Assembly (NCBI GenBank): GCA_963691655.1
Contig: OY829326.1
Location: 109,155,388-109,219,387 of the forward strand
Reading direction: 5' to 3'
DNA: 64,000 nucleotides
From: Toxonevra muliebris
Lineage: Eukaryota; Arthropoda; Insecta; Diptera; Pallopteridae
Part shown: positions 11,442-21,579 of the stretch, one piece after another
Position numbering within the stretch: the first letter of the stretch is position 1
Layout of the letters: each line of letters opens with the position of its first letter
Position numbers and translations under genes: made by a program
Notes under the pieces: model-generated
What the model was told of the DNA's origin: nothing
The model's database searches: none
What the model saw: only the letters and a program-made list of their open reading frames with translations

Positions 11442-13179
11442 TCTTTATTTATATAATCGTAGAGTTTTGTGTGTATGACATAGTGTAACTTCTGAACGAC
11501 TGGACCGATTGAAGTCATATTTCCAGAATATATTTTTTTAGGAGGGAAGATGAATCATAGCTATTCATAATGACTTTTAGGAAAGTGGGCGTGGCACCTC
11601 CCATACAATCCTTTTAGTTTTTTGGGTATATCTCAAGAACCATTTATAGCACAGCACAGAAATTTGGTACAATAACGAGAATTGACAATGCCATGCTACA
11701 ACAATATGGGTGGGATTAGCAAAGGTTGTGTGGCACCTTCCATATTACCTGAATTTCCATTATGAGATATCTTAGGATGCATTTATGGTACGGTAGTAAA
11801 ATTTTAATTCTTTCAGTTTGTTGGATTAGTGGGTGTGGAACTATGCTTCACTTTATTTTCTACTACTGCTTCTACTACTATTTCTACTACTATTTCGCAC
11901 TACTTTTTTTCTACAATTTCTTCTTATTTTCTACTAGTTTTTCAGCTAATATTTTCTACTAATTTTTTAACTAATATTTTCTACTACTATTTTACTACTT
12001 TTTTTCTATTATCTTTTAAATACATTTTTTCTACAATTGCTTTTTATTCAGTACTACTACTTCTACTATTTTGTTACTACAATTTTTACTACTTTTTTGC
12101 CATTTTTTCTACTACTATTTTTTATTATTATTTCTACCATTCTTTCTACTCCATTTTTACTATTTTCGTACTACTGTGTTTAACTATTTTTCCAATACTT
12201 TTTCTGCTACCTATTTACTACTTTTTTAAAACAATTTTTTATATTATTTTCTGTTCTTTTCCTACTACCTTTTCTACTACTATTTTCTTCTACTTTTTTA
12301 CTGCTATTTTTTACTACTTTTTCCATTCCTTTTCTGCTATTACTTCAACTACTTTATGAAATATCTTAAGATCCTGCTTTGCTGTCTTAAAATCCTTTAG
12401 GTTGCGCTGTAACAAATGCTATATTTATGATAAATATTAAATTAGTTCAAATTTTTGAATAATTTTTGGGATTTAATTTATAATTATAATTTTTATTAGA
12501 TATAATTTAAAGAATAGTTTTTGATACGAATATAGAGTCTCCTGAAATATTGTTTCTATAATTCAACTAAAATCTAATAAAACTGCTTAATAAAAAAAAA
12601 ACACTAAAAAGTTATTCCTTTTTACTACAGATATGCTGGAGTTTCTACCTATCTGCTGGATGCTTAGCATCAACTGGGTTAATAATTTTGCTCAAACGAT
12701 ATCATCAGCCGATATGGCTTTGTTTTTGTCGAAGGTCACCCACTGATGCGCCTAACGGTCTTCTTTTTTTTTTTTGTAAATATCCACTATGTTCTTTGCT
12801 AGCAGACTTGAGTTGTTTCCGTACACGTCGTTGAGTTCACATCGGTGATAATACAATAAAAATGTTTCATTTTTTGGTCATCCAGACGAAATGTAAACTT
12901 TCATTTCTAAAATTTAATTAACATAATATTGATTTGAAAATTTTCATTTATAATGATTCTCTGTTTTTAATGCACAGTTCTACAAGTTAAATACTTTTGA
13001 TAATGTCAATTGTGTCAATAATGAGACACATTTTTAAATCTAATTTTTTTTTCCAAATTCAATGGAAGCCTGAATTGTCATTACGAATGTTTAATTTTAT
13101 ATATGAAATACTTCATTACTTTTTTAATTGCCGCGCTTTTTCGCAGAAAGGGTAGAACAACGTTTGCCGGCTCAGCTAG
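11442..13179 (+). mobile_element. Helitron/DINE-1-like non-autonomous element
   Basis: The proposed 5' end is TCTTTATTTATATAATCG at 11442, preceded by A. It is followed by a stretch of the type GTGTAACTTCTGAACGACTG GACCGATTGAAG, which resembles the start of many insect Helitrons. The proposed 3' end is CGTTTGCCGGCTCAGCTAG, ending with CTAG at 13176-13179 and followed by T. Helitrons begin TC, end CTRR and insert between A and T, and all three hold here. The GTGGGCGTGGCACC word near 11587 is also common in dipteran elements of this kind. There are no Rep/helicase frames. The subterminal hairpin is weak, so the boundaries are an inference from the end motifs. Confidence 0.6.
11866..12355 (+). 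repeat. TTTCTACTAC-type pyrimidine minisatellite inside the Helitron-like element
   Basis: About 490 bp consist of irregular TTCTACTAC and TTTTT words, strongly pyrimidine-biased on the + strand. It creates spurious Phe/Tyr/Ser/Thr-rich frames (11829-12359), which are not genes. Internal microsatellites are a known trait of DINE-1-like elements. Confidence 0.85.
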
Positions 13180-16100
13180 TATTATTATACAATGAGACCA
13201 TTTTTTACTCTTTGATTTTAAGACTTACTTGATTGAACTTTTCTGTGGTTTTCTAATACATATTAATTTAATTCAATTAATTATCACTTGATTCTTTTCT
13301 TATTAATTTCCTGAAATAGTATTTTTTTATTCAATACTTTAAATTACTTTCTGTAAAAATAAGAAATGGGATAGAAATAGATTTAATATACCCACTAAAA
13401 ATCGTATCAAAGTTTTCTTACCTTCCCATTTTTTTTTTTTTTCTTTGCTATTTTTTTCAACTAAAAAAATAACATATCGAAACATTTTCTATTAATCTCT
13501 TAATTCGTTTATGTTTGTTTGTGAATGCTTTCGGCATTCTAATAATAACAGCAGCCAACAGCGAATATGGTCAATTAATATTAATAAAAGCCAAAATTAT
13601 TCCATTTAGTTTGTTGGGTTTCTTTTAATCGAATTATACCAAAAATAAAACAAAAAACTTTTGTGTCTACTTCGTTAATAAAATTTCATATGTATCGCTA
13701 GTCTGTCAGTACATGAAAATGATAAAAAGCTAAAGTAAAGAAAAACGCGCCAAAATGCTGATTTTCTTAACGGTTTTTTTTTCGAATTTCATAAACTCAA
13801 CATGAAAACGGTTGAAAAGCGTTCAAGTTCAAAGCTCTCCTCGATTGCGCTCTTAAATGTTCAAATGTGGTGAAGTGAGTACACGATAAGAGAGCACACA
13901 ATAAGAGAGCGAATAAGAGAGAACGAGAGTCAATACGTTTCCATTAAATTGGCACACACTCAATTGAAGACAACGACTTCACATAGTACAAAAGGACAAT
14001 GTCAATGAGATTGTTAAAGAAAATGCTAGTAGTATAGAAAGTGAAGTGGATTGTTTTTTATTAAATGGGTAACAATCAAATGATTAAATATTTAAATTTA
14101 AAGTATTTATAACAATATGTTTTTATTATTATTTTTTTTTTTTTCAACTAAAATCTTTTTATATTTTTAAAAATTTTAAATACTTCGTTTTGATTACGAA
14201 ATCTTCATATCTATTAATTCCTTTACGTAAGAGTTTTCTACATGCTACATAAAATAGTTGTTTGAAAAAAAATATATACAATAACACCACGACGTTACAA
14301 TAACAAAGTTTTATGGTGTATACACCCACACATGATGATGCGCTCACCATACCAACTTGAGTGGTGGTAAAATGATTTCTCATCATTATAAAATGAGCTT
14401 TTTTCATACACACACATTTTTATTGCTGATAAGGTTAAAAAGCGTAAAGCTCTCTTGGGAATTTTGACATGGAAGCATGAAAATTACTAAATCTAGTAAA
14501 AGAGATTTTCTCTTTTTAAGTAGTTTGTGTAATAGCAGTGGAGTAAGAATGCTAAAATCTTTAATAGATGTACAAATATTTTAAGATTTGTAAGTAAGTT
14601 TTGTATTCTTTCGACTTAAAGAATTTTAGAGGTAAATGATTCTATGGTCGGTTACAACAAAGCTTGACTTTAAGTCTTTACTTCATATCACACACAAAAT
14701 TCAATCAGAGTAATGAAGTATATTTAAAGGTAGATAAAAGGGACTTACCCTTTTACCATTTTATAGCGTTCAATTCCAAAAACTGAAGCTATCAGTTTTA
14801 TGAGATGAGTATTTTTGATAAACTTTGTAGAGGAAAACACAAAATAAAAAAATTCATGCAGAAATTAAATAAAATATGAAAAATGAGCTGCTGCAATAAA
14901 AACGCTGGAGAATTACGGCTGGCACTCCGTAATTGTTTTTACTGCCATTGTTACTCTTGATTGCATTTTCACTTGTTTTTACTTTGGTTTTGACGTACAA
15001 TATAAATATTTGTCATTATTTTCTGCACTGCTGGTTAAAAAAATGCATTCGATAATTACACTGCTTTTATATTATGTCTTTATTTATTTGTTACTTATAT
15101 GATAAGCATCATATAAGACGCAGTCGGAATATCCTTTGATAAATCAGAGGGCGATAAAAGCCATTGAGGTTAAGAGAGTGTTCCATTCCACCATTTCATT
15201 CGAACTGTTTAGTTTGAGATTAAGAAAAGAAGACAATTTCAATCATACATTGTGATTGAATTTCATATAAAAGTTAAAATAAATATGAGGAGTCGCCGTA
15301 GTTCCAAAATACTTGTATGAATACAATATCAGAGTCAAAAAAAAATACCTGCAACCAAGTTCACAATTTATGGACCATGCAAATGTTTCGATTAATTCGA
15401 TTTCTGAAGGACTCGGAATTTAAAAAAATATAGATAATTTTTCCATTTTACGTCACTGTATTTAATTCTCTTTTTTATACAAAAAATAAAAAACAAATAT
15501 AAAACAATAAAAGTTCAATGTCTTCATGCAAGTTTTTAATACTCTCTGTAATCATACTCATCTCATACGAGAGATAGTAAGAGAAAATGTGTACAACATT
15601 GTTAGCAAAAATATACAGTAAGCAATATAAGTATGCATACACGACGTATGAGCAACATTGTTGAATATAATCAACATGCGCTTACTGGCTGCTTTTACAA
15701 CAATAACAGCTCGTCTTTAGCATTCGTTCGTGTGCTGTGTTGTGTGATATCAACAAGGCAGGCAAGCAAGCAGGCAGGCATAAGGATATGTGAATGACTG
15801 TTGAATTCACGAATAAGCTTTCAGTTGAATTTCGTAACGTGCAGTGAGCAGAACATGCTAACGCACTCGGCTCAATGCAAATCATATTATTCACATATAC
15901 TGTATGTGTGATGGTGTTGCTCAAACAACGGTGGTCTTTTGAATTTTAGTGCAATATCTTTGTATTAAATTTAAATTTAAAAGCAACTTTTTTCGAGTCG
16001 TGCATCTACAGTATATCAACCAAGTGTGAATTGATGTATAACGTGGAGTGTTGAAGGTGTATAGAAGCAAGCGGCACTTGTGTAGCATCTTTTGTTGATG

Positions 16101-18201
16101 TGTATGTAAGTGTGTAACCGACCGACCGACCGACCGTGTGTGTATGAGAGATTTTTGTTTTTTTCATTTAGTTGAGTATCTAGTACTTTAGTCATAGTAG
16201 TAGTAGGCGAATGAATGAGCAGCAGCAAGCTACAACAGCAGCATAACACCATCAAGTCGATAGATTTTATTGATAAAACATAAAGCGTTGTGTGGTGTGT
16301 GCCAAAGAAGCAATTGCGGTTTGACACCCATTAAACTGAACTCCCTATTCTATTATTCTGCTGTCTTTCTGTCCTTCGATGTCTGTGTGAGTGTGTGACA
16401 AATAAAAAAAGGAAAAGGAAAAAAAAAACAGGAAAAAGGAGTAAATTGTTTCTTTTTTTTTTGTGTATGCGGTCAAAGGTGATATTTTTTCCTTTTTTAT
16501 TGTTGTGAAGTGAGTTTTGTTGTTTTTGTGTGCGCGTGACTTTTGAACTGCAATGCCATAGCAGCAAATCGGTAGCAGTAAAAGGATTATATAAAATGAA
16601 TTAAGCAGCGTTCATATATTTTTTTCCTGGAAATCAATATTCAATGAGAAATTCAGCGTGTGGATAGTTGATGATATGTTACATATTTTATAAGGTAAAA
16701 TAATAAATATAAGATTGGTTGAATGTATTGCATGATACATTTTAAAAGATATTATATAAATAGTAAATGTTGAGTTCAAAAAACTTATGCGGAAAAATTT
16801 TCAACCTTTCACATCATTTGGCACATCCTTTTACCATCAAGCGAATAGATTTTTTTCCCAGTTCTTTTATGCTTGCAATTGTCTTTTATATTTCCTCTCT
16901 GAATTTTTCCATCCACATACTATAATTTTCACTGGCAGCAGCCACTGTTGCACAATTATCCTTGAATGAGCAAGCAAGTATCACTCATACGTACTCTTCA
17001 TACTTTTCATGCCATCATGACATTAGGAAGGATAACCTAACCCCAGCATGCATGCATTGTTGTTGTAGTTGTTTTATAAAAAATATTTCAACAGACCAAC
17101 AACAAACAGCTGCAACAACAGCTTGTAATAGTTAATTTCTGAAATGGATTGCCATAACAGAAATGAACGAACAAATATGTATACGCTGTCTGATGATGGT
17201 TTCAGTGCAGTTATAAATACAAAAAATGAAAACAAAAATACAGTAAAGAATAGAAATACCAGTGAGTGCCATTCTATAACATTTCATTCCGATTTTATTT
17301 ATTCCTCTTCACTTGGAAGTAAACACACTTGGAATATACTACAATGTAAAAACAAAAAAGTAGCAACAACTTCAAGTATCATGCCACTTATAGTGCTAGC
17401 TGCATACATAACAAACATAACAGCAGTAATAATAAATAACAACAAAAACAACATTATAGGTAATAGCATCACAAAAACAATTACAAGTATCGCATTCTCT
17501 CAGATACATTTCTGAATATAAATACAAATACAAATACAAAGTAACAGCAGAAGTAGCAGCAGCACCAGCTGAACCTCAACTTGACTTATGTATGTGGGTA
17601 TATGTGGGAGAGAGTGAGAGACTTTTCTATTATAATGCTTTGCTACTTTCCTACATTTTACGATCGATTTCTCCGCTCTTTTTGTTTTGTTCACCACTAC
17701 CTACAGTTTCATCCCATATCTTGTCTTTTGCTTTATCTTTCTACTTGTATTTGCTTGTTGCTTTTTTATCTTCCATTTCTTTTAATAGTTCTGCTGTCGT
17801 TTTATTTTAATGCTGTGCATTCTCTTTTATGTGAAATCAATTTAAACAAAGGTGTTGCTTTCTGTCGCTCATTTTTCATTCATTGTAAGCGTCCATTTTG
17901 TAATGGCAGCGTAAGCTATAAAAACTATTTACTTTATTATAGCAGGTGCATATTACATAAATCCTTAATAATCGTAACTTAATATAAAAAAAAAGATTTT
18001 TCTAAATGAATAAGCAATCGGCGTCTCCAAAAAAGACTTCCAACTGTATTTTTTATTCTGGAGTCAAATACATTATTCAATAATTGCAATCAAAAATTAT
18101 TATTCATTTGTGACCTATAATCTCAATTGATTGCACTCTTTTACAGCTCTGCCCACTACGCATAAAAAACTAAACAAAAGTTGGGATAATCCTACCCAAA
18201 T
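13180..18201. other. Long non-coding stretch
   Basis: No gene is supported over about 5 kb. It includes a cluster of AATAAGAGAGC-like words near 13885-13930, a (CGAC)n microsatellite at 16117-16136, a GCAGGCA repeat near 15763-15780, and many poly-T and GTGT runs. The region 15.7-16.6 kb is less AT-rich with short repeats and could hold an untranslated exon or promoter, but I see nothing decisive. Confidence 0.4.
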
Positions 18202-18270
18202 GAGTTAACTAGGCAAGAGAGAGTAAGATATACAAATTAGAAATACTCAATCAAGCTGTCTTTGTTTATC
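18202..18270 (+). repeat. Dispersed ~70-bp repeat, copy 2
   Basis: GAGTTAACTAGGCAAGAGAG leads this copy, which matches 1320-1388 in the same orientation through the shared CTGTCTTTGTT end. The following 500 bases show no recognisable feature. Confidence 0.6.
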
Positions 18271-18786
18271 ATTAAATATTCTACTCCCGCTAAAGCAATG
18301 ATTTTTACAACGACGAAGGCAATGGTTTGCATCCTCGACACAAATCATATATAACAGCTGTGCCATCTATTAGTTAAAGTCGCACTTCATATTTATACAC
18401 CTACTATGCAATTAGAGTGGATGTCAAACTATAGTTAGTTATAGTTAGTGCCTGTCAAACTTTCATACTAGCCCGAAAGTATGCTGTACTATAATTATGT
18501 ATTTTATATGGAAATAAATAAAATTTAATAATATTTTATATTATATTTATATATATTTTAGATATTTCATATTGCATTGTCATCCAGTTCTGAACTATGT
18601 TTAAGGTTTCAAGTCTCTAGCTCATCGGGAAGTTAGTTTAAAATCGATTGTGAAATTCCATCCAAATAGACAGACAGACACCACTGAAAACGAGTTGATA
18701 TAAAAGTAGTAAAAATGGGAATTAGTTCGAATAAAATTTCAGTATGTTAAAGAAAAATTAAAGTATGATGAAGAAGCCTTAAATTA

Positions 18787-19692
18787 TTGGGTCATATAAA
18801 AAGTATTTTCGGTTTTTTGGTCAATGTTTGAACCAAAATTTTCTTTATTAAAAATCAATTTTAGTCAAATATATTTTGGCCATTATAATCTATGATCTTT
18901 TACCATTTTTTCGAAAGCTTCATAGTTCCATCGGTATTCAACTTCTGTGGTTTATCGGTGAAAACTTGGCCAAGAGATTTTCGGCAGCTATTCTGTCGGC
19001 CATTTTTTTTTCCAATAAGAGAGTTTTGCAGAGACCAAAACAAATGGTAGTCAGACGGTGCAATGTCTGGGTTATGCGGTGGGTGCATCAAAACTCCCCA
19101 GCCAAGCGCAGTCAATTTTTGGCTGGTCATCAAAGATGTGTGTGTCACTAATGGTAATTCGGTCAATAAAATTTCTTTGTGTTAATTCATGTGGCACTCA
19201 AACATCGTGCCTTTTTTAAATGATTCTCAACTGTCAAGTAGTTAATGTTTGGTGCTTTTTCTATCTTCTGACAGTTTGAGTGCCGGTCTTGCTCCATCAG
19301 CTGCAAAATTTCGTCGACTTTTTCAATTGCTGGCCGATCAGAGCGAGGTGCATCTTTGACATCGAAATTTCCCGAACGGAATCGACGCAACCCAAAGTTG
19401 GACTGTACTTTCTATTAAAGCATCCTCACCGTAAACCGCACAAGTTGTTTAGAATATTTTTGCAACGTTTTTACCTTTTTTATAGTAAAAAAGCATTCTT
19501 AAAAAATTTCACTCATTTTCTTTTCAAATCAATGTAACCTTTTACACAAATGACGAATTACAAAGCTGTCTTGGCCAAAAATGTAGCCTGAAATGCCACC
19601 TTTCAAACGCACGTATGCGTTCAGTGGTGCCAGATGTATAACCATTAACACCATCTTGTGACAAAACCGAAAATACTTTTTATATGACCCAA
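18787..19692 (-). mobile_element. Internally deleted mariner (DD34D) with perfect 30-bp TIRs
   Basis: The ends at 18787-18816 and 19663-19692 are exact reverse complements over 30 bp (each starts TTGGGTCATATAAAAAGTAT read inward). TA flanks lie at 18785-18786 and 19693-19694. The copy is 906 bp, against roughly 1.3 kb for a full mariner, so about 380 bp are missing. Perfect TIRs with a gutted gene are what a MITE-like copy mobilised in trans would look like. Confidence 0.92.
18900..19400 (-). pseudogene. Mariner transposase remnant lacking two catalytic Asp
   Basis: The minus strand first reads the N-terminal DNA-binding part (19390-19187: RRFRSGNFDVKDAPRS, then VDEILQLMEQDRH). A one-base frame change leads to the conserved VPHELTQRNFIDRITISD near 19195-19150. 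The sequence then jumps directly to HTSLMTSQKL and on to the C-terminal NPDIAPSDYHLF and SLQNSL. The missing block carries the GDEKW region (first Asp) and QDNARPH (second Asp). Only the third Asp, in SDYHLF, remains. No active enzyme is possible. The junction lies near 19140-19150. Confidence 0.88.
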
Positions 19693-19699
19693 TATATCA

Positions 19700-20182
19700 T
19701 AAAAATAATTCGTTTGCAGTTTAATTTAATGTAATATTTTATTAAATAATTCAAAATCATATATATTTCGAGTGGAAATCATGAGAACAAGAACACTACA
19801 ACGTTCGAGAGGTAGCTTCATGGCTGTTTCGATTTACTCGACGTTCACTTTTATAGCTAAACAGATATTAGCCCTCAAAGTTCTCACTCGGATCAAACCT
19901 GGGCTCTCATTACGTAACTTCTAGGCGATTGTCATCAGAACGATGCTTGTAAACAATATCGTTTGTGATTTGATTCACGTAAGCTCATCACTATTGTGTC
20001 GTTTATAGTTTAAATTTTACAGTTTAAAAGCTACTGGTAACTTCATTTGATTTAAAACGTTCCTTTTTTTTTAAAAAAGTTGAAAAAATGTTTGATTTTG
20101 AAAAAAATGGTAAAATTTTGGATTTTTAGAATTCTTTTTTCTTTTTTTTTAAAAGATTGAATAAAAACTTGTCGAAAACTCG
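19700..20182. other. Non-coding stretch
   Basis: No gene or repeat is recognised here beyond T-rich runs at 20064-20150. Confidence 0.4.
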
Positions 20183-20478
20183 TTGACAACCTCAATAGTT
20201 TAATGGGTAGTGCAGTAATCTTTCATCCGGGAAGTTCGGGTTCGATTCCCGTCTTCGTCTGGTGGTTTATTCTCATAACCTTCTTATATTCACTATCAAT
20301 ATGAAGTGCATGAGAATTATAAGAAAGTGTACAAGTACACACCTTGATTGGTAATGGCAAAACCACCGAGCTGATAAAAAATGAGTTTTGATTAGGAATC
20401 GGCGCTAAACTGTAAAGCAACTATGTGGTATCACAATGGGCCGTTGAGACCTAAGTGTGTTTTCCGACAGCTACTCTA
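20183..20478 (+). mobile_element. tRNA-derived SINE
   Basis: The head resembles a tRNA: an A-box-like TAGTTTAATGGGTAGTGC (20196 onward) and an excellent B box GGTTCGATTCC at 20239-20249. The B box sits in a five-base-pair T-stem context (TCGGG / CCCGT). These are internal RNA polymerase III promoter elements. The unrelated body runs to a tail, GGTATCACAATGGGCC to AACCTAACC, shared with the fragment at 1-90. There is no open frame of note. The parental tRNA is not clear, and I see no target duplication. It is not a functional tRNA, since acceptor and anticodon stems do not pair well. Confidence 0.75.
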
Positions 20479-20753
20479 ACCTAACCATAATGTAGAAACA
20501 TTTATCTTCTCCTCAAACAAAATTTTCTAAATGCATGCAATTGGGTGATTAGTTACATGGATTCGAAACAGGAGTTGTTTCAAAATCTCAAAATTCTACC
20601 CCCTCCAACTCGGCGAGTTTTTGGCTGATCTCGTTTAAATGGTTTAAATGGTGTGGTAATTACTACCCAATAGGACTAAGTTTGCAAGTTTGAGCACGGT
20701 CGATTTTAAAAATGAGTTCACTTGAGATAAAATTCTCCATATGTAAGATTTAT

Positions 20754-21577
20754 GTATTTATCAGGGACCGAAAATAAAATTTATTTTTAAATATTTCAAT
20801 GAAAAAATCAACGTATCCCAAATATCGGAGAACAATTTCGAGTACACCAAAATGATAATGATTGCATGCTCTATTGAAATCAATTGAAATTTTTTTTTCT
20901 GATCATTTCCACTAAAGATTAAAAATAATTTTTATCTGTTGATTTTTATTTTTTGCTCAAATTATAATAATTTTTTGATTTTTATCTGTTTTCTCAGAAA
21001 TAATATTTTCTGACTTTTTTTTTATATTTAGGAAAAAAAAAATCATTATTTAATTTTTATATTTTTGATTGGAACGAAAAAGTCAAATCGTTGCACAGCT
21101 TTATAGTTCTAAGCTAGGTCGTGAAATGTTCTCCGGACTTTCATTTAAGAAAAAGCTACAAGAACAAAAAGAAAAACAACAACAACAAAACCAACACTTC
21201 GCTGTTATTGTTGCTGACAAAAGTCACTCCCGTAGTAACATTTTTCTTCTGTGGCTTAACACTATGTATACAGGCAAGCGGTACTGCAAAAAAACAACAA
21301 CACAAATAATTTCACACATGTTGACCTAACTTAACACACGATGTGCAAAGCTGTGCAATGATTTGATTTTTTTGTTTCAAAAATATAAAAATCAAATAAT
21401 GATTTGTTTTTCCTGAACATAAAAAAAAAATCAGAAAATAATTATTATTTCTGAGCAAAAAATAAAAAATCGAAAAATAATTTTTATTGATGATCAAATA
21501 AATAAGATTCAAGTAATAAGCATTAAATTTTGATTTTTTTCATACTGCTTATAATGATTACGGTCCCTGGTATTTAT
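20754..21577. mobile_element. hAT-type palindromic non-autonomous element with 8-bp TSD
   Basis: The element (20762-21569) starts CAGGGACCG and ends CGGTCCCTG. It is flanked on both sides by the identical octamer GTATTTAT (20754-20761 and 21570-21577). An 8-bp duplication with CAGGG ends is characteristic of hAT transposons. The arms are long and complementary: GTCAAATCGTTGCACAGCTT on the left answers AAGCTGTGCAATGATTTGA on the right, and several AATAATTTTTAT/TTCTGA blocks mirror one another. The central ~200 bp is CAA-rich. Open frames inside (from 21069) are low-complexity, and no transposase is visible. Confidence 0.88.
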
Positions 21578-21579
21578 AT

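Noticed and set aside
11829..12359. 176-codon Phe/Tyr/Ser/Thr-rich frame
   Set aside because: It is the translation of the TTCTACTAC minisatellite; no domain, and the overlapping frame is equally open.
17581..17982. 133-codon hydrophobic + frame
   Set aside because: Pyrimidine-rich strand gives Phe/Leu/Cys-rich residues; overlapping alternative frame equally long.
20183..20260. Functional tRNA gene
   Set aside because: The T-arm is good but acceptor and anticodon stems do not pair; sequence continues into a repeat body, so SINE is the better call.
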